From the NCBI RefSeq assembly GCF_029227915.1, contig NC_079884.1, positions 25,980,001 to 26,040,000 of the forward strand: DNA of 60,000 nt, in the 5' to 3' direction. Source of the DNA: Hydractinia symbiolongicarpus (Eukaryota; Cnidaria; Hydrozoa; Anthoathecata; Hydractiniidae). Positions 36,701-48,787 of the stretch are shown piece after piece. The stretch's first letter is position 1; each line of letters starts with the position of its first letter. The translations under genes and the position numbers were made by a program. A model generated the notes under the pieces. It was not told the DNA's origin, did not search any database, and worked only from the letters and a program-made list of their open reading frames with translations.

Positions 36701-37927
36701 TGTAGTGCTTGTTTTGAAAAAAAAAATTGTTTCCATCAATTATTCCAAAAATTAGCGGGCCAAATAAAATTTAGTCATTAATAAATGACTAAAATTTGTG
36801 TAAGCGACTGAAAATTTAAATGAAAACTTGAAAATGATTTTTTTACCGATACGGTATATTAAATTATAAATCGCGAAATTATAAAATCTCGAAATTTTCT
36901 AGCTTCTTACTTCCTGTTGCATTTTAAGTTATCTAACAGTTGATATCAATTTGAAACTGAGTTGTGTATTTAACGCCATTAAAAGATAAAAAGAAAGTAT
37001 TTTTCTGACTTGTATAGTTGTGTTCGTTTCAGGTCGAGTTTCGTATGGTCTAGTTCATATGGTGGACTGGCTACCCACAATATTTCGCCTCGCAGGAGGA
37101 AATCCAGAACATGTTGTTGAAAGTGACGGCATGGACATTTGGGATTCCATCAACACTGACGATTACTCACCTAGGTATGTAGCGATTTTACTTCTAAAAA
37201 CTGCATCATGGTTTACCGTGTTTTCTATTTAAATTTTATGTTGTAAGAAAATAATTATTGGTAAAGTTCAAATTTAGCCTTTTAAGAACATTTGATCACA
37301 AATACTAGAAACACTATAATACTATACAGTATTTTGCTAGCTCTGCACCTGTGTCTACCATTTACCTATTGATGTATTAGTGTCACTTGGCGGAAAAGCT
37401 AAGGTACTATTATTGTTAAAGTCACGCCACTTTCGACGGGTTTATCAATGAGTTTTCTTTTTTCTGCATTTAGGATGGAAATTTTGTATGGTATTTACGA
37501 CAACAAAGCCGCAGTTCGAGTCGGCGATTTTAAACTTATTACTGGGGAGACATACACTCCTCCTGCTCAAAGACCTTTAGCTAGAGGTGAAATGGATACC
37601 TTAATGAAACCAGTAACTGTTTGGGATAGCGAGATAGAATGTGCAAATTATCCTGATGCAATTGGCTGTTGGCCAGATATTTCGCCTTGTTTATTCAATG
37701 TACGCTTTGATCCGTGTGAGAAAAACAATGTTGCTTATTTCATGCCACAAACAGTAGAAGCGCTTGCGTATAGTATGAACAAATATAACGAATCTGCTGT
37801 ATACAGATCAAAAAGAGACATACCTGAAAATGGTAATGATAAACGAGTTACTAGAGCTCAAAAAAGAACTATAAGAAAACTACAGAGAAGCATAAAAACA
37901 TTAGATAGAAACAAAATAAGAAAATAA
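33753..37927 (+). CDS. arylsulfatase-family protein with lost active site (7 exons)
   Basis: Exons 33753..33872, 34676..34835, 35171..35262, 35784..35991, 36205..36435, 37033..37174, 37474..37927 join with matching phases into 468 residues. A signal peptide (MAWSLLSCLSVVLIILKFVVG) leads into PHIIFVTMRDMGWDDVSFHG, TPNIDRIANHGV, NPLFLQVNF, LWEGGSRG, VDWLPTIFRLAG and CLFNVRFDPCEKNN, all arylsulfatase B-type blocks. The active centre is gone. The C-x-P-S-R motif reads C77-E-E-S-V. The metal pair of ADDLG reads R38-D39. FSTDNGG reads FTTLTGG (L226, T227). The Lys of the RG-K-SLWEGG block is absent. The segment holding the family's GKWHLG block is missing. The basic C-terminal tail (RAQKRTIRKLQRSIK) is not part of the domain. 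A secreted or lysosomal pseudoenzyme is inferred. AATAAA follows at 37943. Confidence 0.88.
34963..35030 (-). repeat. pogo/Tigger-like terminus in sulfatase intron 2
   Basis: The repeated word GATATAACGAACC ends in GAGAGTCTACTATA. This is the usual look of a pogo-type terminal repeat next to a TA target. No partner end was found, so it is probably a remnant. Confidence 0.45.
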
Positions 37928-38925
37928 ATTTAGAATAGAGAAAATAAAATCTGTCGTTACACGTGAGAAATACTGTTATAAAGAAGATACAAACCAGTTG
38001 ACCAATAAAAGATTATATAATTGAATTGTGTGCTTGCAGGCACTTGGCAAAATGTTTTTTTTGTTTATCAAGGCATGGACAAGAGAAAAGATACCAACAT
38101 CAAAATGGGTTCTGTGTAGCTTTATTAGAATGATTGTCCTCATCAAAAAACTTTTAAATACTATCTTCTAAATTTTTAGTTAAACACAATGTATATAAAA
38201 TATTTGGAAATAAATATATGAATGGAAAAAATGCAGTAATTTGGGATTGAAAATTTGTCAAAATTTTGCCAGCAACACAGGACACTTCTCTACAACGGAC
38301 ACTTTTCTTAGAAACGGATAGAATGACGGTAAAAGTCTCAGCGGACATTTTATAACGAACAACTCCCGAATATTATGTTTCGCAAATGTTATTTAAAGGT
38401 CCCAATGACCTCTCTATAACGTGCTACCAATTTTATTAGTCGTGCCTTGATTATTTGTCTCTTTCGTGGCCACACCCGCATTTATTAAAAATCTATCGCA
38501 CATTTTATTTTCAACATCGTGCTTTCCGCCAATCAACACAAGTAAGAAATGAAACACTCATATTTTTCAGCGCAGCAAGATTGAGAATATACAAACGAGT
38601 TGAACATTTTCTTGACTAAAGAAATATTTTGAGGTTTGCAGAATAAATATCTCTGAAAGTTCACAGTTGAAACTGTAAAAGCTTTTTTCATTGATATTAT
38701 GAAAAAAAAGAAGCCAGTGAAAGAGTTTTCCAAGACGGCCATTAGCTATTTTCCCTAATAAAAACGTACGGGAATGTAGCATTCTGGTTAGCTTGGTTGG
38801 TTACTCAAAGGCGCAATCGGTTTGCGAAAATAAGTTGCGATTCAGCCATTTCATCAGCGGGGAGGCTAAATATTAAAGAACTGTGTAAGGGCGCGGAACG
38901 CCCGCAATCAATTTAACTCTGATTA
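37928..38925. other. intergenic with degenerate CGGACA/TATAACG repeats
   Basis: At 38280..38420 short words such as CGGACACTTTTC, CGGACATTTTATAACG and CTCTATAACG recur, resembling decayed pogo-type termini. No exon seen. Confidence 0.4.
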
Positions 38926-40084
38926 CAATAGACGTCCGTTAATTCGAATGCCGCTTAATTCGAACATTCCGTTATTTCAAACAAATTACCAAGTCCCTTG
39001 AGTTTGGTTTAATAAAGTCTTATGTTTTGAGCTGCTTAATTCGAACTCCGCTAATTCGAACATTTCGCTAATTCGAACAATTTTTTAGTCCCAAAGATGC
39101 ATTATGCTCGTTAATTCGAAATTTTGTGTATCGATAAATAAAATCTTAAGGGAAAATAAAAAAAACGTTTTCATTTTTATTGCATCAATGGTGGTAAAAT
39201 TTCTTTTAATTTATCAATTAAATGAAGTTTACAAGGAATTTGGAGACTTGCCCATCACCAAGCAAACAACGTTAAAAAGATTTTTATAAAAAGTTGTAAT
39301 AAAGTTATAATATCATAAAACATTTAAACACTTACAAATTTTTTCTTTTTTCTGAACTTCTAATAATTTTAAAAAACGATATAAATCAAAAATCGTTGTT
39401 TTTATTGCTTTTTGTTTCATTTAGGTTTCATAAAAGCAGTGTTTATAAATTTGAACGCATTTTTCTACTAATTTCATATTTCAGTAATACGCCGTAGAAC
39501 TTCCTGCCGAAACGGCTGGGTTTTTTTAAATTAAAATACACTGTTCAAGCACAACGCAGAAAATTAACCACCTGTTTCGCTTTTTACATTGTTTTCTTTG
39601 TTGTATGGTAAGTTGGTTCATATAATTCAGTATGATGTGCAACTTGGTCAAGACGAAGATCATGAAGTACACTTCCTGTATGTACTAGATATAAAAAGCT
39701 GCTTCATTCAAACATTTCGCTAATTCGAACATTTTTAAGTTCCAAGGCTACATTATGCTCGGTAATTCGAACTTTTGGGTATCGATAAATAAAATCTTAT
39801 AAGAAAATAAAAATTTCTTTTAATTTATCAGTTAAATTGGCATTTTCAATAAAATGCAGTTTACAAGGTTGGTCGCATTTTTCGCAATTGACCAGCATTA
39901 TGCGCAAACAAGGTTAAAAGATTTTTATAAAAAGTAGTAAAGTTGTAATAAAGTTATATTAGCATAAAACCTTTAAACACTTAATAATTTTTTTGTTTTT
40001 TCTGAACTTCCAATAATCCGAACATTCGTTAATTCGAACAAATAATTTAGTCCCTTGCATGTTCGAATTAACGGACGTCTACTG
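38926..40084. mobile_element. pogo/Tigger-like non-autonomous element, TA-flanked
   Basis: Left end CAATAGACGTCCGTTAATTC and right end (reverse complement) CAGTAGACGTCCGTTAATTC form inverted repeats. Both are flanked by TA (38924..38925 and 40085..40086), the standard pogo/mariner target. The element is 1,159 bp, full of TAATTCGAAC words. It contains an imperfect direct duplication of about 310 bp (about 39053..39365 and 39710..40025). The first copy preserves a short frame ending ITKQTTLKRFL, possibly the tail of a Tigger transposase (weak inference). Confidence 0.8.
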
Positions 40085-40086
40085 TA

Positions 40087-42198
40087 TATAAGTAAAATCG
40101 AAAGAAGATCTAATACTAATACTAAATATAAGTAAATTTCTTGCGCACATGTGAGCTAAAGAAAACCTCAAGTATGGAGAGAATTCTTACGTAAGATTTT
40201 TCATACGTAAAAATTAATGTACATGTGAATGTGGCCATAAGCCGAACTCACGTAAAATTATTTTATTTATTTTTTATTGATTTGGTTCATTTAATTTGGC
40301 AGCAATCAAAATATATCATGTTTTATCAACTGTTCTTGTTGTGTTATGACGGAACCCTCACCGTCGTCAAACAAAAACAAGTGGAGCAAGTATTAAAAAG
40401 AGCGTGTCTGCCTGTTTTAAAAAGAACTGTTTATTTAAAAACACAGTCGAGGGCTTTTTTTTGTTATACAAAGACACTTAAAGTAAAGTTTGTCTGTGTT
40501 TTAATTGAGATTTTTAGATTTTGGACATTTGAAAATAGCATCGATGCTATTAACAAAGATTTTTGATCGCTAGAAATTCTACGAAAGCACTAAGTGACTT
40601 CGTAAGGGTTTAAGTACTTCCCGTTAAGAATGTCACATGTACGTAAAGATTTTACGTAACGTAAGAGAATAAATGACCGCCAGCCATTCCGTAAGCCTTA
40701 CGTAGAAATTAGGTACATGTGAATGCAACTGAGGGGAATTATTCCGTTATAAAGTTGTGTTGTAAGTTTCAAGTTTAGAGAATAGTCCTATCAAGAGTTC
40801 TTATATTTTCTAAAGTATAGAGATTTCATGGGGATTTTTAAGGGTAGTTTCAAGTAATAGCCAATATCAAGGCCTCTGAGAGGTATGGGACCTAGAAATT
40901 TAGGATGCAGATGTCTAAAAGATAAATATTAAAACTCGGTGAGTATCATAGCCATTCAACATGGGATCAAGGAGTTATTAAAGAAAACCGTCGGTGCCCC
41001 TCCCCCTCCGGACCGAATCGGGTTAAAATATGACGAAAAAAAACAAAAATACGTTATCGATAGAAAAAACTAAATCATAAGTCTGTGGAAAATTATGAAA
41101 TATAAAGCACTAATTGGTTAAGAGAAAACATTATTGCGTCCTGCATTAAAGGGCTACAAAACGGACTGTTGATTTTTGACTTAAGTGAGTTACACGAAAG
41201 TCCAGTTAATTGCGGTAAAAAAATTTGTGAGCTTTGAGAACAAAAACAACACCTAAAATCATCTTAATTATCACATTGGACATCCAAATATAACTAAAAA
41301 TGACAGAAAATTTTAATACATGTATTTGATATTCATAATTTTAGTTGATGTAAGCATTTACCATGCCAATAAATTAGGCTTTGTGACGAAATAAACTTTA
41401 AAAGTTTTTTGTTGAGGCTACCTAGCTATATTATTCTAAATTTTGCATGGACACATACAGCTATGACTTTAAAATCTTTACCTTCTTAAAGCTACCAAAA
41501 TAACATATTTTAACAAATACAGTTCCTCGTGTTATCCTTTTTTCCTTGTCAAAACAAACTTTCGATTTGCTGGTATGTGATATATTACAGACCGTGGCTC
41601 ATTTTACCGCCAAAAAGGAGACTTAAAGGGAATGACCCTTTTTTTAGAAAATAGGAATAAAAAGTAGCAAACTCATCATGACAAAAGTAATTGTTCATAA
41701 AGGGGTTTTCTACACAGTTGTGAAGTGCTTATAATTTCTTGTACTTGACCTTTAAAGTGGTCTCTTTTTACACAGCTTTATTCAGAATGTGGGAGGATGG
41801 AGAGTGACGTCCATGTCGGAGACCTTGCTTAGCGCCTTTAATCAATTAAATACAACTTCGCTATCGCCTATGACTCGTTGGACTCGCGCGAAAAACATCG
41901 AACATGTGTCGTAATGGTCCCGTGTCACGTGACTTTGATGTGTGTACAAACCGGGGGAAGCGTTCTAACACTGAAGAAGAAAGACACACAGCCGTTACTT
42001 TGTTGGACGTTATACAATACTAAGTAAGATGTGTACGTCCACACAATGTACGGTCTTGAAGAGAAAAAAAAAATTCGCACTTTAAAAAAACTTTCACAAA
42101 TTCCCGTGTTTGCGAAAATAATTACGTAACGCTTAAATTTGTCTTTTTAAAACCATCCATCCCCCTCCTCTGTCATCTTTTTAAAGGACAACAACTAC
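40087..42198. other. intergenic, TACGTAA-rich repeats
   Basis: Around 40190..40260 and 40620..40740 the words TTACGTAA, TACGTAAAAATTAATGTACA and GTACATGTGAATG recur in direct and inverted order, probably a decayed MITE about 550 bp long. The open frame between them is not protein-like. Confidence 0.4.
41880..42021 (+). promoter_or_regulatory. possible promoter and 5' non-coding exon of the MFSD6-like gene
   Basis: A locally GC-richer stretch with a CACGTG E-box (about 41934) ends at a good donor (ACTAA/GTAAGAT near 42022). The MFSD6-like ATG exon has its own acceptor (TTTATAATTTTAG before 44369), so an upstream non-coding exon is expected. Linking the two is inference. Confidence 0.25.
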
Positions 42199-42290
42199 AG
42201 TAGACACTCGATATAACGAACCTTAAAGGGACAAAAAAAAAAGAGTTCGTCGTATCGGAAGTTCGTTCGTTATATTGGAAAATCAGTAAG
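42199..42290 (+). repeat. pogo/Tigger-like terminus
   Basis: TA followed by CAGTAGACACTCGATATAAC, then GAACC and an inverted GTTCGTTATATTGG. The matching far end was not found. Confidence 0.45.
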
Positions 42291-42929
42291 AATTTTAAAT
42301 AACCCTGCAAAACATATCTATATATCGCACCATAACAAAGATCGAACTTAAATTCGAATTTGAATTTTAAAAATCACAACAATGCAACGCCTTCATAGAA
42401 GCAATCACCGAGTCTTTTAGCCTTCTTTAGCATGGTTTTTAGTACATTTTTAATCAAAGCTTGTCAATAAATAATATGGACAATAAAACACTCATCGTAT
42501 CTCATTTTTGACTCCTATCAACTGGACAAATAGTGGCTGTTATCGTCATACCGAGGTATTTTGGCTTGTTGGAGTTTTCTCGAGTCAAAGATCTTATTTT
42601 GATGTTAACTGGCAAGTACAACCAAAACCTACTTATTTTGACCACATACAAGAAATATAGTTATTTATTTGTTATTATAGTAATTATCTTAGGATTTAGA
42701 AATCTATAAAAAGTTTTCTCTCGCTTAAAATTTATTTTCTGGCTGCCACAAAATAATTTTTTATTCACCTCTTCTTTAACAAAAAAACAACAAACAAAAC
42801 ATTCATAATAATGCAAGCAAAATTTTGTTTCAAAAATATATGCAAAAACTGACTACATTTTCTGCAAGCGACTTTTAAGGGTTTACCATTTTGGTGATCA
42901 ACGATTTCCAGATACAAACAAACATGTAG

Positions 42930-43245
42930 AAGAACTAACCGGGCATTGTTGACAGTCCGATGATCTGTCAAACGTCTACCAACAATTAGAGAAGCTAACT
43001 ACCGGTTTTCGACAGTTAAAAGAGCTAACTAGCGGTTTTTCCAACAGTTGAATGAGCTAAATAACTGTTCTGGACAGTTGGAGAACCTAACTAGCGGCTT
43101 TCCTACAGTTAAAAGAGCTAAATAACGGTTTTTGACAGTGCTTGGAGCTAACTAGCGCTTCTCGACTGTTCTTCAACTAACTGTTGCGCCTATTAAGAGA
43201 CTAACTCGCAGTTTTTGACAGTTGAAGGAGGAGATAACAGTTATC
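42930..43245. repeat. 31-bp minisatellite with AACTG/AACGG words
   Basis: About nine degenerate units of the form GAGCTAACTAGCGGTTTTT...GACAGTT. Most contain one or two YAAC(G/T)G words, the Myb-type recognition sequence, on one or the other strand. It lies 1.1 kb upstream of the MFSD6-like ATG, in its probable 5' intron. Confidence 0.75.
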
Positions 43246-44396
43246 GAAACAATATCTGCATATGGGTACTCACTTGTGTTTCAACCTTGGCGTGCAAGAT
43301 CAGGTACCCGGATTAATTTTGTTACTAATTTTAAAAACCCGCTTGTATAGATACTGAAAAATGAAAGAAGAACAAATAAATAAACCGTTAAATTCATCTC
43401 ACCTTTCTTCAACAAGTTTGTTTTTAATTCTATTTAAGCGCAAATACATTATAAATGTTGCAACAAAAGAACAATGAAAATTAATCACCCGTGACTTTTT
43501 CATAAGAATTTTAGTGCAGGTTGGTATATTTTCTTTAATAAATGAAATAAACAATAAAACTGTTAGAATAAAAGTCATTTCCTCATTATAATTAGCTATT
43601 TAATAAAATGGCGGTTTCTTCTCTTGACAATAATAAATCCAATTTTATTGCATGGCTTGTTTAAAGAAAATTGAAAATGTGAACAATTTTTTTATAGGAA
43701 ACAGGTGTATAGCGGACATTTTGTAGTTATTTTTAAAAAAAACGTAGAAAACAGACAAACGCATAGTTATCAAGTTTATCACGGCTTCTGTGAGCTAAAT
43801 AAAAAGTCGGTGAAAATCTATTTGATGTCAAATATAGTTACGGCCGCTGTTGCTTTACTAAATGAAAATATTGCTATTTGCTATCTTGTTTTCTTACCCT
43901 CCTAAAATAATATCTTTTTTCCTTTCTTTGAAATATGTCAATATTGTGTTTAGAGAACGTGAACTTCGCAATAAACAATGCCATGCTGTGTTGTTTTACA
44001 AAAAGAAAGATCTATTTACAATATCATAACTGGCAACGTCTGCAGATAGAGTGAAACATAACTTTTATAATATTTTTTTCCTTATAAAAAATAATACTTT
44101 CCATTCTTTGATAGTAAGCGAGAGCTACAAAACCAGAATATAATGTGATATTCTTTTTCTTTGAAAACAAGAGTATAAACTTTCCTTTCCGTCATTTTAT
44201 ATTTTCTCGGATAGTGTGTCTCTTTTTTACCCCAAGGGTCTTATTTGGGTAAGTTTTCGTAATGTTTATGCACTAGTGTCTTGTTAAATTTCTCTAATTT
44301 AGATCTGGATAATTCAATGTGGGGCTAATAAATGCTGCTAGGTTTTTAACAAAGGTTTATAATTTTAGAATCTGAGGTAATGCAGCTAAAGTAGAT
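43246..44396. other. upstream or 5' intron region of the MFSD6-like gene
   Basis: AT-rich, no coding content recognised. It ends in the acceptor at about 44368. Confidence 0.4.
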
Positions 44397-45968
44397 ATGA
44401 ACGATCCAATTGATCCGTCATCACCACGTATTATAAAGGCGCTTATCCCCGCAAAAATATGTTATTTTGCAATCTATGGAACTATGGGTTGTGTTTTACC
44501 ATACCTAATAAATTTCTTCCATTCCATTGGTTTATCTGTTACGCAAAGCGGTCTTATTGCTGGTATAAGAACTATCTTCTCACTAGTAATATCACCTTGT
44601 TTTGGTGCAATAGCTAACCACTTTCGCAGAGAGAAACTGCTTCTAATGACATTACTTACCTTGACAGCTGCAACAATTGCACCTTTACCATGGATTGCCA
44701 AAGCAGCAGATGCTAAGATTGGGGTGGAGAACAGTGCAGGAGATAAGTTATTTTATGTCATGCTTTTGATGCTTTCCCTAACAGCTATATTTGGTATTGC
44801 AAATCTCGGCTTTATTGATTCTGCAGCAATGCGTTTAGTTCAAAGACATCAAAATGAAACTACTTTTGGGTATCAACGAGTATTCGGTCCAATTGGTTTA
44901 GCTCTTTTTTCGTTTCTTGCAGGGTTTTTGTCAGATCAATACCAAATAGAGGGTGTGTCAAAATATTCTGCTGCTTTTGTGTTATACATACCCTGTTGCT
45001 CCATTTTGTTTGTTTCTGTTATATTTCTGGACCAATCAGATTACAGAATTAGGGAAGAATCTGATGAAATATTGACAAAAGATCACAAAGAATCAGATTC
45101 TGATGACTGCCAAAATGAAAGTATATCGAAGCCATTGGTAACATGCCATAGGGAGGTCACTAGTAGTGAAAAAAGCAGATTAGAAAAAGATGTAAGAGTA
45201 AAAGCAAAAGAAGAAAGAAAGGTAAAAGACGATAATGGTAAAGTTACTACCTTTACTTTCGTGGAAAACGAGTGTATTGAAAACCAGGAATGTGAATGTG
45301 TTTTAAGCAAAAACAAAACAAATGTTGCAAAAACTTTATTCTCAACATGTCGCCAATTGAAAGTTATCTTCTTCTTGATCATTGTAGCACACATGGGAAT
45401 CAATTTCTCTCTAATAAATGGATTTCAAGCTATATTTATGGAGAAGGAGTTGGGAACAACAAAAACCATCATTGGTTTAGCTTCAGCATTGTCACCAGTA
45501 TCTGAGATTCTAGCATTTCCTGTCTCAGCAAAGTTAATAAAATTGTTTGGTGGTATGTATCCAAGTTTTATTATTGCCACATTCTCATATTGCTTGCGAT
45601 TTTTATTGATGTCTTTTGTTGAAAAACCCTATCTGATATTACCGATCCAATTCTTCCAGTTTTTTGGGTTTGCAATATTTTGGGCAGCAGCTGTGGAATA
45701 CACAAACAAGATAAGTCCCATCAAAATCTCTGTGACAATGTTTACTATTGTCACTAGTGTGTATTACAGTTTAGGAAACTTTACTGGAAGTATTGTTGGA
45801 GGAGTTATTTATGATAAGTACGGTGGTAGATGGTTATTTAGAGTGTCATCAATTAATTGTGGCTTTATGACTGGTTTAATTGTTTTGTACTTCTTTTTGT
45901 ATGAAAGAAAAAGTAGACACAGCTCAATTGATGTACCCATGAATGAAATCGTGGAACAAAATTTATGA
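44397..45968 (+). CDS. MFSD6-like major facilitator transporter
   Basis: A 523-residue multi-pass membrane protein in one exon, with the MFS_1_like layout of MFSD6. The first helix starts AKICYFAIYGTMGCVLPYL. The second reads GLIAGIRTIFSLVISPCFGAIANHFRRE, including the loop 2-3 basic motif. About six helices follow to residue 213, then a charged cytosolic loop (about 215-305), then six more helices (VIFFLIIVAHMGINFSLI onward) with FRVSSINCGFMTGLIVLYFF last. The loop is rich in Glu/Lys/Ser and includes ECIENQECEC. MFSD6 relatives in vertebrates are longer; here the loop and tails are shorter. The substrate of this family is not settled. The ATG follows a spliced acceptor by 28 nt. There is no sign of decay. 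Confidence 0.85.
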   Translation: MNDPIDPSSPRIIKALIPAKICYFAIYGTMGCVLPYLINFFHSIGLSVTQSGLIAGIRTIFSLVISPCFGAIANHFRREKLLLMTLLTLTAATIAPLPWIAKAADAKIGVENSAGDKLFYVMLLMLSLTAIFGIANLGFIDSAAMRLVQRHQNETTFGYQRVFGPIGLALFSFLAGFLSDQYQIEGVSKYSAAFVLYIPCCSILFVSVIFLDQSDYRIREESDEILTKDHKESDSDDCQNESISKPLVTCHREVTSSEKSRLEKDVRVKAKEERKVKDDNGKVTTFTFVENECIENQECECVLSKNKTNVAKTLFSTCRQLKVIFFLIIVAHMGINFSLINGFQAIFMEKELGTTKTIIGLASALSPVSEILAFPVSAKLIKLFGGMYPSFIIATFSYCLRFLLMSFVEKPYLILPIQFFQFFGFAIFWAAAVEYTNKISPIKISVTMFTIVTSVYYSLGNFTGSIVGGVIYDKYGGRWLFRVSSINCGFMTGLIVLYFFLYERKSRHSSIDVPMNEIVEQNL

Positions 45969-46147
45969 TGAAAGTTATACAAATAAGGCATGATTTTATA
46001 AGAAGACTAACTTCATTTCACCAAGGACGATAACTCTATTTAATAAAAGTTATGACTGATGAAAATTTAGCCCCACAAAAAGGCCAAATGTAAAATTTTA
46101 TAAAACAAAAATTGTGAAAGTTTGATGAAATTAATCACGTTTGTTAT

Positions 46148-46360
46148 GCCCCACTTTGTAATAATTGCCCCACTTTGTAATATCTGCCCCACTTTGTAAT
46201 TATCTTGCCCCACTTTGTAATACCTGCCCCACTTTGTAATAACTTTCGCCCCACTTTGTAATTTCGGAGCTGCTCCACTTTGTAATTCATCGTTGCCCCA
46301 CTTTGTAATTTTCGGAGCTGCCCCACTTTGTAATAATGTCTTGCCCCACTTTGTAATTTT
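46148..46360. repeat. left terminal minisatellite, GCCCCACTTTGTAAT units
   Basis: Ten units of GCCCCACTTTGTAAT (one reads GCTCCAC) are separated by spacers of 1-12 nt. Two of the spacers include CGGAGCT. The long open frames across it are repeat artefacts. Confidence 0.9.
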
Positions 46361-47454
46361 TGATTTTTCACATACTGACCAATATGCAATTTTTATGACG
46401 TCATCTTTTGTTATTTTATCGGTGTTCTGGATGCTCTGTCTTGTTATTTGCAATGAAACGCGTGTTACACGTTAGTAGAATGACTACTTTTAATTTTTAT
46501 AAGCAAGCGTTGTAACATCACATGCACTGACTTTCTTTTTGTGAAAAAATGTACTACCTGAAGTGTTTTCATACCATAACATAACAGAAATATAATACAA
46601 ACAGTAGGTAATGTGTTTTTTGCATAACATAACATAAGAAATAAACTTGCAGCAATCTTAACATAACATGCAGACTAATCAGTTCGAGGATTTCAACGTG
46701 ACCTTTTTTACAGCAAGCAACGTGTCACCCCGAGTGTATCTACAATTCAAACTCAGGTAAAAAAGCACTACTTCTAAATAGAATGAAAGAAAGATAAAAA
46801 ATATGAACAAAGATACGACAATTTCTACCTGTGTGATTTATTGGAAGCAATTTACTTGTCAAAAACATTAGAACATAAACAAAGACTATCGAAAATAAAA
46901 GTTGGAATGAATAAAAGACTAAAAATCACTTCTTCGATTTCCACACAATGTTTTCTATTATATACCAACCATAGACCAGCAGTTGTAAATTTAGCCATGC
47001 CGTGTTCCATTTCGGATGGTTCAGGATGGTCTTCAGCTCTATGACCATTCCAGAGAATGAGCAGGCACTTTTTACAATCCTTTGCATGCCCACCCGGATT
47101 GAATTTGATGCTATTCTAGCTTTTTTTTTGTGGAAGGGTCTTTTTATACGGTACGTAAACTCTTGGCAAAAATTTGCGTAATTTTTCGGAATCACAAACA
47201 GTTACTAATTAATTAATAACATACGTTTCGCAAGTGTGCATATGTGGAAACGATATGCAAGGGCCAATTGTAATCGCTGCATTGCAATACTAACATCAAG
47301 ATCGTTTCTATAATTTCTGGTGGCAAATCATCGAAGTTGAAATTGCGAACTAAAGTTTGAATAAAATATATTTGCTATTGTTTTTGTTACAGAATAACAA
47401 TACAAAATGATACAATAACGAATGTGCTTACCTTTCCGTATGCAGTAAGATAAA

Positions 47455-48170
47455 CTCGGACTTCCAATTGAATGTCTGAGTCTCATAGGCTTGTGATTGA
47501 GGGTGGTAAGGTCTGCTTTTAATTTATTTTATTTTTTCCTCTGACAATACCTTTGAACTGATCCATAAAACTCTTTACCCTGGTCACTTTGTAAAATACT
47601 AGTGGTCCCATGTAAATTGTAAATTTTCTCAAGCTCCATTCTAACCTTGCTTGCATGTTTTGAAGACAGTGGTACTAACCAGTGAAAGCGAGAAAAGACA
47701 TCGACAGTACATAACGATACGTTTTTCTTTGATATTCAAATTGCATATTTTTCATGTCGACCAGATCGATTTGATGGGTATGATGAACCTGGAAGGCAAA
47801 CAATACTTTTTTTAAATTGTCTCATTATCTAGCGTAATTAACACAAGTCAACTGTCGATAACGATAAAGGTAATACAAAAATTCAAAGTAACGTCATTTC
47901 ACAATTATGTAAATCAATTCAGCAACCTTGATCACAGTCTTCTTAAGTTTGGATGATAAGAAGGGGGGATCCAACGTCGCAAATAAACTAGAGGGCGAGG
48001 TTTTCTTCCCCATGCCTTTACATTTAATTTAAAATGATCACAGTATGAACAGAACCTACCTCATTTGCAGTGACTGGTTTAGGAACTGCTTTGTTGCTGA
48101 ATTTCACAGTAAATTTTTTAAACTCAGCATCATTTGATGTTATACTGAGAATTTTTCTGCGACTGATTCC
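47455..48170 (-). pseudogene. integrase (DDE, Ginger-like) fragment
   Basis: On the minus strand an upstream exon (about 48170..48060) encodes ISRRKILSITS...KKFTVKFSNKAVPKPVTANE. It joins in phase 0 to an exon from 47788, VHHTHQIDLVDMKNM (first catalytic Asp). After a frameshift near 47715 it continues TVDVFSRFHWLVPL, LEKIYNLHG and ILQSDQGKEFYG (second Asp). A second shift leads to SRPYHPQSQ, after which the catalytic Glu block is not recognisable. The order matches the rve integrase core of Ginger and retroelement integrases. Broken by at least two frameshifts. Confidence 0.75.
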
Positions 48171-48685
48171 CGACTGATTCCAAAAAAGCAAGTTTATTTG
48201 ATGTAAGTAATAAATTATCTTTTATGCTAATAATATGCTATAAACCTCTCTATAACCTGCTACAACACAACTAACTTTATCAAAACTCACAACAGCTTGA
48301 TGATTATTATTCAGAATTTATTTCATTGTTTTGACACCTTGATAATAATGGTGACGCGTGTCGCTGCAGAACTCATGAAAGAATACTAGCTGGTGATGAT
48401 AAAATTTTCGAAAATACAAATACAAAAAAACATAACACTTTTACTCATTTTTTACTTTTTTACTTTTACTTGTTTTCTGAGTTTTCTTTTTCCAAAAAAA
48501 AAATCCAACTGCAGCTATAATATTTTAATATACTTTATCACGTGTACAATGTACCTGCAAGCATATATTCACTTTATCATTTTTACTAACTTCCAATTTG
48601 AGTACCCTTTCAGTGTGCTTCGTTTTGAATTTATATCGCGCAACCTCCTTCTAAAGCTTTTTTCTAATGGAACGTCTGAAAGGGC

Positions 48686-48787
48686 AGATATTACAAAGTG
48701 GGGCAAAAGTTATTACAAAGTGGGGCAGGTATTACAAAGTGGGGCAAGATAATTACAAAGTGGGGCAATTAATACAAAGTGGGGCAT
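48686..48787. repeat. right terminal minisatellite, ATTACAAAGTGGGGC units
   Basis: Five units, the reverse complement of the left array. Unit spacers next to the terminus match the left end in order (AATT, TATCTT, ACCT) with one unit missing. Confidence 0.9.

Noticed and set aside
40225-40566. 113-residue plus-strand frame
   Set aside because: Hydrophobic and aromatic AT-rich composition with no domain, lying inside a decayed repeat.
46067-46453. Minus-strand frame rich in KWG/YKVGQ repeats
   Set aside because: It is the translation of the GCCCCACTTTGTAAT minisatellite; the overlapping frame shows the same repeat, so it is not a protein.
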